Shown piece after piece: positions 24,139 to 32,689 of a stretch of DNA of 38,539 nt. The DNA is taken from the NCBI GenBank assembly GCA_903845125.1, contig CAIMWS010000030.1:1-38539 (forward strand), in the 5' to 3' direction. Both the position numbers and the translations under genes were made by a program. The notes under the pieces were generated by a model. That model worked only from the letters and a program-made list of their open reading frames with translations. It was not told the origin of the DNA and searched no databases. The DNA is from an uncultured Verrucomicrobiota bacterium (GTDB taxonomy: Bacteria > Verrucomicrobiota > Verrucomicrobiia > Limisphaerales > UBA1319). How positions within the stretch are numbered: the first letter of the stretch is position 1; every line of letters begins with the position of its first letter.

Positions 24139-26379
24139 TCAACTCCGGGATGACCGGTTGCCGGGGGTGGGACCGCCGCCGCTCTCAGCGGGTCGGCTTT
24201 TGCGGGCGGGAGCAGCCTCCGGGCCGGGAACCGCGGGAGCCTGCTTGGTTACCGGTTTGGCCACCTCATTCTCCTCGGCATCCGTTTCACCGAGTTCGGA
24301 TTCGCCACCCAAAGGTGCACGCAGCAAGACATTCTCGCCCTCCTTGATGCCTTTTTTGATTTCGATAAATTCGTCGTTGAAATCGCCGATTTCCACCTCC
24401 CGCTGGTCTGTGGACCCGGCACTGGCCACGTAGCAGTAGTGTTTGTTTTTCTGGGGAACCACCGCCTGGATGGGCACATACACGGCGTTGGGCAGCTCTT
24501 TGACGATGATTTCCACTTTGGCGCTCATGCCGGGCTTCAGCCAGGGGTAAAACCCATCCACACTCACGCTGGTGATGTAAACCTTCATGTCCGGATTCAG
24601 CCACCGGTTGCCGGAATCCGGCAGCACGGCCACCTTGATCACCTCACCCATCAACTTTTCATCGGGAAAAGCGTCCACTTGGATGCGCGCCTTCAAACCT
24701 TTGGCGATCTTTTTTATGTGGGATTCGTGGATCTTGACCCGCACCGCCATTTTGCTCATGTCGGGTATGGTGATAATGGATTGGCGTTCCCGCACCGTCG
24801 CGCCTTCCCGGATGGGCTCTTCGTTGCCCCAGTGCCGGTCGTCGCTGGCCCCCCCATAAACCACCAGGCCCGGTTTCAGGGCACGGATCACGCAATTGGA
24901 TTGCTGCTCATAAAGCTCCTGCAATTGCTCCCGGGCAATGCGGTAGGTGCCTTCCGCCGACTTTAACCGGGCGCGGGCCTGGGCCAGCTTGGACAAGGCC
25001 TCCTTGCGGGTACGCTCCAGAATGCGCAAGGCTTCATCGAATTTGGACACCCATTCCTCAGCCGCCCGGGGGAACTCGTATTTAATGAACAGATCCTTGG
25101 CGGTCTTGGCAGATTCCACTTTGACCACCGAGCGTTTTACGGAAAGATCGTCGCGGTCCAACTCGCTCTTGGCCACGAAATTGCTCTGGAACAGCCGTTT
25201 GGTGCCTTCAAATTGGATGATGGCTTGGTTGAGCTCCTGGGTTGAAATCAACAGATCGTCCTCCAATTTGCGCAGCGATTGTTTGGCTGAACCGTCGCCC
25301 AACAGTTCCATCTTGGCATATTTTGAAAAATCGATGTTGGCCAGATTGATCCGGTTGGTGTCCGGCGCTGCGATGGGGGAGTTGGTTCTGGCCATAGAGG
25401 CGATTTCCAAAGGAATGGGCTTGGTCAGATTGGGGATCGCGGGGAAGTTGGTTCCCATCAGCACGGGACGTCCCGGTCCAGCGCCTTCCTGCACTCCCCC
25501 TTCGGCGGGCGAAACGCGCGGGCGCCGGGCGGCATCAGGATTCCTGCCTCCCGGGTCAGCCGGCCGGTTGCGGCCCCCCGGCTCGCCCATATTGTTGCCG
25601 CGGCCACCCGGCGCGCGATCCCGGCCCGGCCCGGCCGGCTCCTGGCGCCCTTCAAACTGGCCCCCCTGGTTTTTTGCCAATTCCGCCATGCGTGGCATGT
25701 CGGGCATGGCGCCGCGTCCGGCGCCATTCTGAATCCCGGGGAAGGCGGCGGGGCCGCCCTCCTGGGGAGGGGTTGGCACGGTGGCCGAAAAACTCAACTC
25801 CTCGGCGGTCCTTTCAAAATCGTTTGTGAAGGGCGTTTCATATAACTTGAGTTCTTTAATGATATCCTCCGTGTTCTTGTCCCCCAGGTATTTCTCGATG
25901 TCCGACTTGGCGAAACGGGATTTCTGCTCGGAGGCTTTGATGTCGCTGAGGTTTTGGTTCAGCTGGATCTCGTAGGCCTGCCGCGCCTCGATGAGGGAGG
26001 AAACCGTGGACTGAAATTTCAATTCCTCAGTGGTGATGCGCTGTTTTAAATCCGATCCATCCAGTTCCACCAGGACTTTGCCTTTGCCGATGTCCTCCTC
26101 GGTCACCAAGTATCCTTCCTCCACAATGGTGAGGATCTTGGTCCCTTGGAAACCTTTGATCTGGCTGCGGATTTCCTGGGAAGCCAGCGATTCCAGGTTG
26201 CCCCCTTCCAGCACCGAGATCTGCAGCGGGCCGCGGCGGGCGGTAAACGTGGTCCCTTGGGAGGCGGTGGAAGACCGGCCGAAAAACCAATACGCCAGGG
26301 CGGCCAGAAGGATCAGACCACCCCCAATCTTGGCCAGTGGATTTTTAAAAAGACGTTTGCTGTTATTGTTTGACGACAT
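24139..26379 (-). CDS. MacA-like periplasmic adaptor (HlyD family) with Gly/Pro/Arg-rich insert
   Basis: A 746-residue membrane fusion protein; the family is usually 370-450 aa. A TM anchor lies at about 18-35, then a lipoyl/barrel-sandwich half (ISVLEGGNLESLASQEIRSQ), a first coiled coil (about 115-185), a low-complexity insert (about 201-310) rich in GGRN/PAGPGRDR-type sequence, a second coiled coil (about 360-485), and beta-barrel and membrane-proximal domains (about 510-680). The tail is Pro/Arg/Ser-rich. The start at 26379 is chosen because GGGAGG lies 9 nt upstream; the ATG at 26403 lacks a site. It overlaps the TolC-type gene by 17 nt. It should bridge the MacB-type permease and the outer membrane factor. 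Confidence 0.92.
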   Translation of the reverse strand: MSSNNNSKRLFKNPLAKIGGGLILLAALAYWFFGRSSTASQGTTFTARRGPLQISVLEGGNLESLASQEIRSQIKGFQGTKILTIVEEGYLVTEEDIGKGKVLVELDGSDLKQRITTEELKFQSTVSSLIEARQAYEIQLNQNLSDIKASEQKSRFAKSDIEKYLGDKNTEDIIKELKLYETPFTNDFERTAEELSFSATVPTPPQEGGPAAFPGIQNGAGRGAMPDMPRMAELAKNQGGQFEGRQEPAGPGRDRAPGGRGNNMGEPGGRNRPADPGGRNPDAARRPRVSPAEGGVQEGAGPGRPVLMGTNFPAIPNLTKPIPLEIASMARTNSPIAAPDTNRINLANIDFSKYAKMELLGDGSAKQSLRKLEDDLLISTQELNQAIIQFEGTKRLFQSNFVAKSELDRDDLSVKRSVVKVESAKTAKDLFIKYEFPRAAEEWVSKFDEALRILERTRKEALSKLAQARARLKSAEGTYRIAREQLQELYEQQSNCVIRALKPGLVVYGGASDDRHWGNEEPIREGATVRERQSIITIPDMSKMAVRVKIHESHIKKIAKGLKARIQVDAFPDEKLMGEVIKVAVLPDSGNRWLNPDMKVYITSVSVDGFYPWLKPGMSAKVEIIVKELPNAVYVPIQAVVPQKNKHYCYVASAGSTDQREVEIGDFNDEFIEIKKGIKEGENVLLRAPLGGESELGETDAEENEVAKPVTKQAPAVPGPEAAPARKSRPAESGGGPTPGNRSSRS

Positions 26380-28066
26380 CGGTGATTTCCTCCCATTGAC
26401 CATTTTCTTTGATATTCAAAATACCCAGATCCCGCCAGAGGGTCAGCCGGCCGATGGTATGGCTCACCAGCGCGTCATTGCGGGCGCTGAGCGCGGCGAT
26501 GTTGTTCTGCTGGGCATTGACCTGCTCCTCGGAATTACCCCGGCCGATCTCCGCCAGCATATCCTGCTCGTAAACCCGTTGGCGGCTGATTTCCAGGCCG
26601 ATCTCACTGTTCCGGTAATTTTGCTGATACTGGTCCAACTGGCGCCAGCTATCCGACACTTCCAATTTGATCGAATCGGCTTTCAACTCGAGATCCCGCA
26701 AGGCCCGCTGGTAGGTGATCAAGGATTGGCGATAGGTATTGCGTTCGGATTTGCGGTCCAACGGCAGATTTAGGTTAAAACCCGAACTCCATTGCACCTT
26801 GGTGAAGTCCAATTCCGGGAATCCAGTGCCCGGCTTGGAATCCGCGCTGGCCTGCAGCACCAGGTCCAAATCAGCCTTGAGGCCCTGTTTGGCGAGGTCG
26901 ATTTTGCGCGCCGCATCCTCGTATTTGTCGCGTTGAGTGTATAGATCCAGCCGGTTGATGAGCGCCACCCGGGTGGCGTCTTCGATGCTGACTTTGGGAT
27001 GGATGATGGTCAGCCTTTTCAACTCCGCGTCGTCCAGCACCAACCGGGCATCGGCCGGCAGCCCCAACTGGATCTTGAAGGAGTCCATGCTTTGCTTATA
27101 GCTGCGCACCGAGTTGACCCAGCGGTTCAGCTGGGAGATCTGTTCCTGCTCCAACCGCAGGAGATCCGATTTCTTGCGCTGATCGACATCCACAAACGCC
27201 CGCTGCCGCGCCGCATTTTTTTTGTAGGCCTGGAAGCCGTCGTAGTTGATCCGGGCCGTTTCCCGGTTGGCCAGAACCCGGAAATAGGCGCTGGTGATAT
27301 CCACGATGTGGCGGCGGCGGAACTGGGAAAAATCGCGCAAGGCATACAGCAGGTTGCGCTCCCCCTGGGTCAGGTTTTCCATGGTCGCTTTGTAGCCCGC
27401 ATTGCGCAAAAGGGGCTGGGTCAGGGTGGCGGCGATCCGGGATTGGCCCGCATTCTGGTTGCCGCCCAGGATGAAATGGGTGAAATCCGATGAAAAGTCG
27501 GTCGCAATCCGCGCTCCGGATCTCAGCAAGACATCCATTCCCACATTCCCGCTCCCGGAGAATTTTGGGCTTTCCGTCAGCTGATCGATGTTCTGCTCGA
27601 CGATTTCTTTTTGCCCGGACAGCTTGGCCGCATTGCCGCTGGAAAAGATCGGGGTATATTTGTGCCGGATCAAAGTAAGGTTCAGGGCTTCCAAATACAG
27701 GGTTTCTTTTTGGGTCTGGTAGGTCCGGCTGTTTTTCACCGCAATTTCCAGGGCGCGGTTCAGTGGGAGCACCCGGGAGCCGACATCATTGGTGGCATAT
27801 TCCCCCAGGAATGCGTCAATTTGGCTCACGGTGGGCAAATCATCCATCGTGATCACCGCATTGGTTTCAATGGTGAAATTGCTCTCCAGGTTGGTCACCG
27901 CCGGGCTTTTTGACTTGATGATGGCGTAAGCCTCCTTGTCCGCGGATTCCCGGTAATGTTTGGCGCTGCAGCCAGCCAGTAAAAGCGCTACGCCCGCCAA
28001 AACCGCCACGCCTGCCTTAAGGGCAGCCTGGTGGCCCATCGTTGTTTTATTTCTCATGCCCATCAT
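26363..28066 (-). CDS. TolC-family outer membrane efflux lipoprotein
   Basis: A 567-residue outer membrane factor. A lipoprotein signal peptide ends in LLLAGC, with the lipidated Cys about 33 residues from the start used here. The OEP domain has two helical repeats, for example RALEIAVKNSRTYQTQKETLYLEALNLT and the SDSWRQLDQYQQNYRNSEIGLEISRQR helix. The frame extends upstream to 28255, but a signal peptide in front of the lipobox fits one of the ATGs at 28066, 28063 or 28057; none has a strong ribosome binding site. It is the first gene of the operon TolC-MacA-MacB, giving a full tripartite efflux pump. Confidence 0.92.
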   Translation of the reverse strand: MMGMRNKTTMGHQAALKAGVAVLAGVALLLAGCSAKHYRESADKEAYAIIKSKSPAVTNLESNFTIETNAVITMDDLPTVSQIDAFLGEYATNDVGSRVLPLNRALEIAVKNSRTYQTQKETLYLEALNLTLIRHKYTPIFSSGNAAKLSGQKEIVEQNIDQLTESPKFSGSGNVGMDVLLRSGARIATDFSSDFTHFILGGNQNAGQSRIAATLTQPLLRNAGYKATMENLTQGERNLLYALRDFSQFRRRHIVDITSAYFRVLANRETARINYDGFQAYKKNAARQRAFVDVDQRKKSDLLRLEQEQISQLNRWVNSVRSYKQSMDSFKIQLGLPADARLVLDDAELKRLTIIHPKVSIEDATRVALINRLDLYTQRDKYEDAARKIDLAKQGLKADLDLVLQASADSKPGTGFPELDFTKVQWSSGFNLNLPLDRKSERNTYRQSLITYQRALRDLELKADSIKLEVSDSWRQLDQYQQNYRNSEIGLEISRQRVYEQDMLAEIGRGNSEEQVNAQQNNIAALSARNDALVSHTIGRLTLWRDLGILNIKENGQWEEITDVVKQ

Positions 28067-28348
28067 CAATCCGCTATTCTGACGTTTGCGAAAGCTGGTT
28101 CCATTAAAAAATCTTGATGGAATCACCTGTCGAAAGCAGGAAATGGGCCGGATTATTGCCTCGACTCCGCTGATTGGCCTCCTGATCCGAACCGGCCGGC
28201 CAATCCCCTTCATAAAGACGCCAAGGTCATCCCGGGGGTTACCAGAATTCAGCAACGCCCTGGTAAGGAATGCTTTGCAATCAGGAATCCGCTGGCCACG
28301 CCGCCGGTCAACCGCCGGTCACGGTCCAACGCCCGGCGTTGATTCGCC

Positions 28349-30256
28349 TTGTCAGTGAGGAGGATTTTCCGCATCCTCGGTAACGTTGTGAATTTAGCTA
28401 AATATAGCCGTTCACCCATGGTGAGGGTCCCTTTGCTGATGGGTCTCTATACGTTCAGCTTATTGGGGAGTTTTTGGCTGTCCTACTTGATCCGGTTCGA
28501 CTTCAACATCGAACTGCAATACAAACCAGCCATGATGCTGGGGTTTGCCTGGATCATACCGCTCAAGTTGTTGGTCTTGATCCTCTTAGGGCAATTCAGT
28601 GGCTGGCCTGGCTATTTCAGCATACCCGATCTCCGAGGGCATTTCACCGCTTTGGCGGCTTCCTCTTTCATCATTTATGTGGTGCGGTTTGCCACGGGCA
28701 CAGCTTTTGCCCCGCCCCGCGGCATCATCCTTTTGGATTTTCTTTTGTCCTTCATGATGCTGACGGCCATGCGCCTGGCTTTGCGCATCATCCGGGAAAA
28801 GTATTTTTCCCCCCAGAATGCCCCGGCGCGCCAAGCCAAGCGGATTGGCATCATTGGCGCGGGTGACGTGGGCGCCAGCCTGGCCAAGGAACTGGATGTC
28901 CGGCGGGGATTGGGCCTGGAACCAGCCGCGTTTTTCGATGATAACAAGGATAAATGGGGTTCCCGGGTTTACAACATACCCGTGGTGGGACCGCCGGAAT
29001 ACATCCTCCAGCGCAAGGACTCCCTCCATTTGGAACAGCTGGTCATCGCCATGCCTTCCGCCCCGGTGAAACGCATTCGGGAAGTGCTGAAAATTTTGCA
29101 GCAGGCTCATTTGCCTTACTACACAGTGCCATCCCCGGATCAACTCGCCACCGGCAAGGTAAAAGTCAGCCGTTTGCGGTCGGTCGAAATCCAGGATCTG
29201 CTCAATCGCGAGCCCGTCCAACTGGATTCTGAGACCATTGGGAAAATCCTCAAAGATCGGCCGGTGATGGTCACGGGGGCCGGCGGCAGCATCGGCAGCG
29301 AATTATGCCGTCAGATTGCCGCTTTCAATCCCAAACGGCTGCTGCTGGTGGAACAATGTGAGGTGCAAATATTCAAGATCGAGCAGGAGTTGATCGGTTT
29401 GGGATATGGGGGGACGATTGTTCCCTTGGTGGCCGATTTGCTGGATCTCACGCGGATGCGGATCATTTTCGAGCGGTATCGGCCGGAGGTCATTTTTCAT
29501 GCCGCCGCGCACAAGCATGTGCCCATGATGGAAATGCAGCCCACCGAGGCCATAAAAAACAATACCTTGGGCACCTTCCACCTGGCCCGGCTCGCCCAGG
29601 AATTCAATGCGGACCGGTTGGTCATGATTTCCACGGACAAGGCCATTAACCCCACCAGCGTCATGGGGGTTTCCAAACGCCTGGCGGAAATTGCGGTCCA
29701 GGCGCTTTATGCAGGCCAACCGGAAAAAACCAAATTCATGGCCGTGCGGTTCGGGAATGTCCTGGGCTCCTCCGGCAGCGTGGTCCCCATTTTCGAAAAC
29801 CAGATTGCCGCTGGCGGGCCGGTTAAAGTGACGCATCCGGAAGTAACCCGCTACTTTATGACCATTCCGGAGGCGGTTGGTTTGGTGCTGCAGAGCGGGG
29901 CCCAAGGCGTGGGTGGCGAGATTTTCATTCTGGACATGGGCAATCCGGTCAAGATTGTCGATTTGGCCCGGCAATTGATCGAATTGCACAGTCTGAAACC
30001 GGATGTGGATATCGAGATCGAATTTGTCGGATTACGGCCGGGTGAGAAATTATTCGAGGAATTGAGCCACCGAGCCGAGAATATCCAGCCCACCAATCAC
30101 CCTAAAATCCTGCGGTTGGTTGCCACCCCCCCCTCTTTGGCTTCGGTGGTCCAGGAATTGAATGCCCTTTCCGACCAAATGCACTCTTTGGAACCGAACC
30201 AACTGAAGCAGCGCATCAAACAGATCGTCCCCGAATACCAGCCATTCATCCCTTGA
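28349..30256 (+). CDS. Membrane-bound nucleotide-sugar 4,6-dehydratase (CapD/WbpM/PglF type)
   Basis: A 635-residue enzyme with about four N-terminal TM helices (about 25-48, 62-82, 98-118, 126-146). A first Rossmann-like CoA-binding-type domain follows (IGIIGAGDVGASLAKEL, 166-182). Then comes the catalytic short-chain dehydrogenase domain with NAD site VTGAGGSIGSELC (308-320), STDKA (428-432) and MGVSKR (439-444). In this family the usual Tyr is replaced by Met, and Thr/Asp/Lys of STDKA act in catalysis. It converts UDP-GlcNAc-type sugars to 4-keto-6-deoxy sugars for surface glycans. The long frame begins with TTG at 28349; GTG at 28355 or 28388 is possible. AGGAGG at 28358-28363 is not well placed for any standard start codon. 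Confidence 0.93.
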   Translation: MSVRRIFRILGNVVNLAKYSRSPMVRVPLLMGLYTFSLLGSFWLSYLIRFDFNIELQYKPAMMLGFAWIIPLKLLVLILLGQFSGWPGYFSIPDLRGHFTALAASSFIIYVVRFATGTAFAPPRGIILLDFLLSFMMLTAMRLALRIIREKYFSPQNAPARQAKRIGIIGAGDVGASLAKELDVRRGLGLEPAAFFDDNKDKWGSRVYNIPVVGPPEYILQRKDSLHLEQLVIAMPSAPVKRIREVLKILQQAHLPYYTVPSPDQLATGKVKVSRLRSVEIQDLLNREPVQLDSETIGKILKDRPVMVTGAGGSIGSELCRQIAAFNPKRLLLVEQCEVQIFKIEQELIGLGYGGTIVPLVADLLDLTRMRIIFERYRPEVIFHAAAHKHVPMMEMQPTEAIKNNTLGTFHLARLAQEFNADRLVMISTDKAINPTSVMGVSKRLAEIAVQALYAGQPEKTKFMAVRFGNVLGSSGSVVPIFENQIAAGGPVKVTHPEVTRYFMTIPEAVGLVLQSGAQGVGGEIFILDMGNPVKIVDLARQLIELHSLKPDVDIEIEFVGLRPGEKLFEELSHRAENIQPTNHPKILRLVATPPSLASVVQELNALSDQMHSLEPNQLKQRIKQIVPEYQPFIP

Positions 30257-30267
30257 GGTTTTTGGAC

Positions 30268-30741
30268 CTATTCCTGGGAAACGGCGACAATCCAGCCATC
30301 ATTGAATTTTTCCTTGTCATCACCGGCCAGCAGCAGGATTTCCCCGGGGGGCAATTGCTGGCGGACAGTCTGCACCAGTTTGCCCTCCCCGTAGAGCCGG
30401 ACTTCCAAATTGGTGTCGCCCAAGTGTTTTAATTCAATCACACACTTATGGCTCATGCTGGTGAGTTTGGATTCCCGGTTCTTTACGGTGAGCACCTCGC
30501 GGTCAACCTCAAAATAGTTCTTCCACCGGAACAACTTAACGTTCTTTATCTTCTCCTTAAGTTTGGCGTCCAGATCCTTGATTTTCCGGTTATCGGCGGG
30601 TTTATCGTAATCAGTGCCCCAGATTAGTTGAACCCGCAGTTTCATGTCCGCCGCCAGCAAGGAAGAACTCCAACCCAAGCTCCATAGCACGACGCAGATC
30701 GGCAGCCATAGCCACCCTCGCATAACTCTTACTTTAGGCAT
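30268..30741 (-). CDS. Exported protein of unknown function in the sigma/anti-sigma operon
   Basis: A 157-residue protein with a signal peptide (about 1-31, hydrophobic WLWLPICVVLWSLGWSSSLLA). The mature part is a small alpha/beta domain (MKLRVQLIWGTD ... IELKHLGDTNLEVRLYGEGKLVQTVRQQLPPGEILLLAGDD). I recognise no enzyme motif. It lies 59 nt downstream of the anti-sigma gene on the same strand and its stop is 11 nt from the stop of the convergent dehydratase gene. Such third genes of ECF operons are often part of the stress response or of signal sensing; here that is only suggested by position. Confidence 0.75.
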   Translation of the reverse strand: MPKVRVMRGWLWLPICVVLWSLGWSSSLLAADMKLRVQLIWGTDYDKPADNRKIKDLDAKLKEKIKNVKLFRWKNYFEVDREVLTVKNRESKLTSMSHKCVIELKHLGDTNLEVRLYGEGKLVQTVRQQLPPGEILLLAGDDKEKFNDGWIVAVSQE

Positions 30742-30800
30742 TGTTTGAGAGTGTTATCGTAATTTTCACAGGACGCAAAGCACTATTTCACAATCCGGCC

Positions 30801-31283
30801 TTAATCGGTATTCACCCATACTACCGACATGCCTTCGCTTTCCGAACGGTAGGTGACAAAACTGGAGGAAGGGAATTCCGCATGCACATTGATCCCAGCC
30901 GCATCGCCATCCTCATACAAGGCCAGATAGGTTCGCGGATGTATGCCCAAGGGCAGCAGCAAGCTGGCCAGCAAAGCCAGCGCTCCGGCGGGCGCAAACA
31001 ACTTCCACACCCAAGCCCAGGCGGAGGTATTGCTCCCGGGCGCTGGATCGGAACGGACGCAAGAGCGTATGGAGCGCTCAATCTGGCTCCAGTAAAACTC
31101 CCGGCTGACGGGCACCTGATAACTCAACTCGTTGGATTTGAACAGGTTGCTGACCTGCCGCAACTCCTCCAGCAAACCTTTGGCCGACCGATCTTCTTCC
31201 AGTAACTGGCCGATGGCGGGCAAGGCGGATTCCTCCAACTCCCCGTCCAGGAAAGCCTGCAATTTTAATTCCATGTCAGTCAT
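30801..31283 (-). CDS. Membrane anti-sigma factor without zinc finger
   Basis: A 160-residue protein. The N-terminal part (LQAFLDGELEESALPAIGQLLEED...LLEELRQ) is the helical anti-sigma fold, but it lacks the HxxxCxxC of ZAS domains. A TM helix lies at about 94-113 (LFAPAGALALLASLLLPLGI) and a roughly 45-residue periplasmic tail follows. The ATG overlaps the sigma factor stop by 4 nt (ATGA), the usual coupling for an anti-sigma factor with its sigma. It would hold the sigma factor at the membrane until an envelope signal releases it. Confidence 0.82.
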   Translation of the reverse strand: MTDMELKLQAFLDGELEESALPAIGQLLEEDRSAKGLLEELRQVSNLFKSNELSYQVPVSREFYWSQIERSIRSCVRSDPAPGSNTSAWAWVWKLFAPAGALALLASLLLPLGIHPRTYLALYEDGDAAGINVHAEFPSSSFVTYRSESEGMSVVWVNTD

Positions 31284-31882
31284 TTGGCTTCCTCTCGTTT
31301 AAAACTGGACAACAAAGATGCCAGCCGGCGCCGGGCGTAAAAGAGCCGCGACATGACGGTGCCGATGGAGCAACCCATGGTTTTTGCAATTTCTTTGTAT
31401 TCCAATTCGTCATACTCGTGCAGCGTCAAAACAGTGCGATGCTCATGGGAAAGCTGCTCCATGGCCCGATCAATGCGTTTCCTCAGTTCCTCCCGCTCCA
31501 ATCCTTCCGTTGGATTGGGGATCACCACGGGCATCTGCCGTTCCACTCCGCCGGTCTCGTCGTCCATTTGTTCGATGGATTCCGTGCGCTGGCGTTTCAT
31601 CTTGCGCATTCGGTCCAGGCACAGGTTGATCACGATGCGGGTGATCCAGGTTGCAAAACTCGACTCACCGTGGAATTGGTCCAATCGCTGCCACGCTTTG
31701 ATCCATGCTTCCTGGGAAAGATCGACCGCATCATCTTCCTGGCGAACAATGCCAAAAGCCCGGCTGTAAATTTTATCGCGATGCCTGGCTACCAGCTCTT
31801 CAAAGGCCACCATGTCCCCTTTTTGAGCTGCCCGCACCAGCTCTTCATCGCTGATGCTAGCGTATGCCATCTCTTTCGCCAT
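31280..31882 (-). CDS. ECF-type RNA polymerase sigma factor (RpoE-like)
   Basis: A 200-residue sigma factor. Region 2 spans about 20-95, with FEELVARHRDKIYSRAFGIV, DAVDLSQEAWIKAWQRL and WITRIVINLCLDRMRKMKR. Region 4 spans about 135-190, with LSHEHRTVLTLHEYDELEYKEIA and MGCSIGTVMSRLFYARRRL, the helix-turn-helix that reads the -35 element. The linker between them is long and acidic. Start could be codon 1 or the ATG at codon 6 (31867). It is followed by an overlapping anti-sigma gene. It lies 39 nt after hisB, so the housekeeping gene may be in the same transcript. Confidence 0.95.
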   Translation of the reverse strand: MAKEMAYASISDEELVRAAQKGDMVAFEELVARHRDKIYSRAFGIVRQEDDAVDLSQEAWIKAWQRLDQFHGESSFATWITRIVINLCLDRMRKMKRQRTESIEQMDDETGGVERQMPVVIPNPTEGLEREELRKRIDRAMEQLSHEHRTVLTLHEYDELEYKEIAKTMGCSIGTVMSRLFYARRRLASLLSSFKREEAK

Positions 31883-31921
31883 GAGTTCGACGCCAGATAC
31901 CGGGGTGGCTATTCAAAAAGC

Positions 31922-32584
31922 TTACAATTTTCCCTTGGTTGAAGGCAGTTGGCCGGCCATGCGCGGATCTTGCTGGCAGGCGGTTCCGGAGGCCCTGGCA
32001 AAAGCCTTGAATAAGGCCTCCACGATGTGGTGGGGTTCATCCCCGTAAAGCAACTCCAGGTGCAGGTTGCACCGGGACTCATTGGCGAACGCCTGAAAGA
32101 ATTCCCGGGCGAGCCCAAAACGGAAGGCGCTGGACATATCCTGCCCGCGTTCTTCGGCGGTAATTTTGTGATGCGCCCATTGGTCCAGCCCTTTCCATAC
32201 CAGGAAAGGACGCCCGCTGAAATCGACCACGCACCGCGCCAGGCATTCATCCATGGGCACATAAGCTTCCGCGGTGAAAGGATTGCGCGGATCGAAACCG
32301 GCCCCGTACCGGCGGATGCCCTTTTTGTCGCCCAAACCTTTCAGCACGCATTGCCCCAAAACCAAGCCGCAATCTTCCACGGTATGGTGGGCATCCACCT
32401 CCAGATCGCCCTGGCACTTGAGATCCAGATCCATACCGGCATGCTTGGCAAACAAGGTCAACATGTGGTCGAAGAAAGCGATGCCGGTGGCAATAGCTGA
32501 CTGGCCACTGCCATCCAAGTCCAACCGCACCGAAATCTTCGTTTCCTTGGTTTCGCGTTTTATTTGCGCCCGCCGATGTTTCAT
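31922..32584 (-). CDS. hisB: Imidazoleglycerol-phosphate dehydratase
   Basis: A 221-residue enzyme that dehydrates imidazole glycerol phosphate to imidazole acetol phosphate in histidine synthesis. It starts KRETKETKISVRLDLDG and carries the Mn-binding motifs FDHMLTLFAKHAG, AHHTVEDCGLVLGQ and DEPHHIVEALFKAFARA. It is slightly longer than the usual 195-205 aa. The start at 32584 is preferred over the ATG at 32602 because a good -10 box (32598-32603) overlaps the latter. No other his gene is in the window, so the pathway genes are dispersed. It is followed by the ECF sigma gene. Confidence 0.95.
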   Translation of the reverse strand: MKHRRAQIKRETKETKISVRLDLDGSGQSAIATGIAFFDHMLTLFAKHAGMDLDLKCQGDLEVDAHHTVEDCGLVLGQCVLKGLGDKKGIRRYGAGFDPRNPFTAEAYVPMDECLARCVVDFSGRPFLVWKGLDQWAHHKITAEERGQDMSSAFRFGLAREFFQAFANESRCNLHLELLYGDEPHHIVEALFKAFARASGTACQQDPRMAGQLPSTKGKL

Positions 32585-32597
32585 GCCCTGCCATAAA

Positions 32598-32625
32598 ATC
32601 ATAAATGCGCCAAAAGAAAACTCAA
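32598..32625 (-). promoter_or_regulatory. Sigma70-like promoter of hisB
   Basis: On the minus strand TTGAGT (32625-32620, 4 of 6) is followed after 16 bp by TATGAT (32603-32598, 5 of 6). Transcription would begin near 32591, about 7 nt before the chosen hisB ATG, giving a nearly leaderless mRNA and ruling out the upstream ATG at 32602. Confidence 0.6.
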
Positions 32626-32689
32626 AATGTCATCTAAAAATGGGCTGGCTCTTAATGGGGGCTTTCCGTAAATTGCGTACCATACGCTT

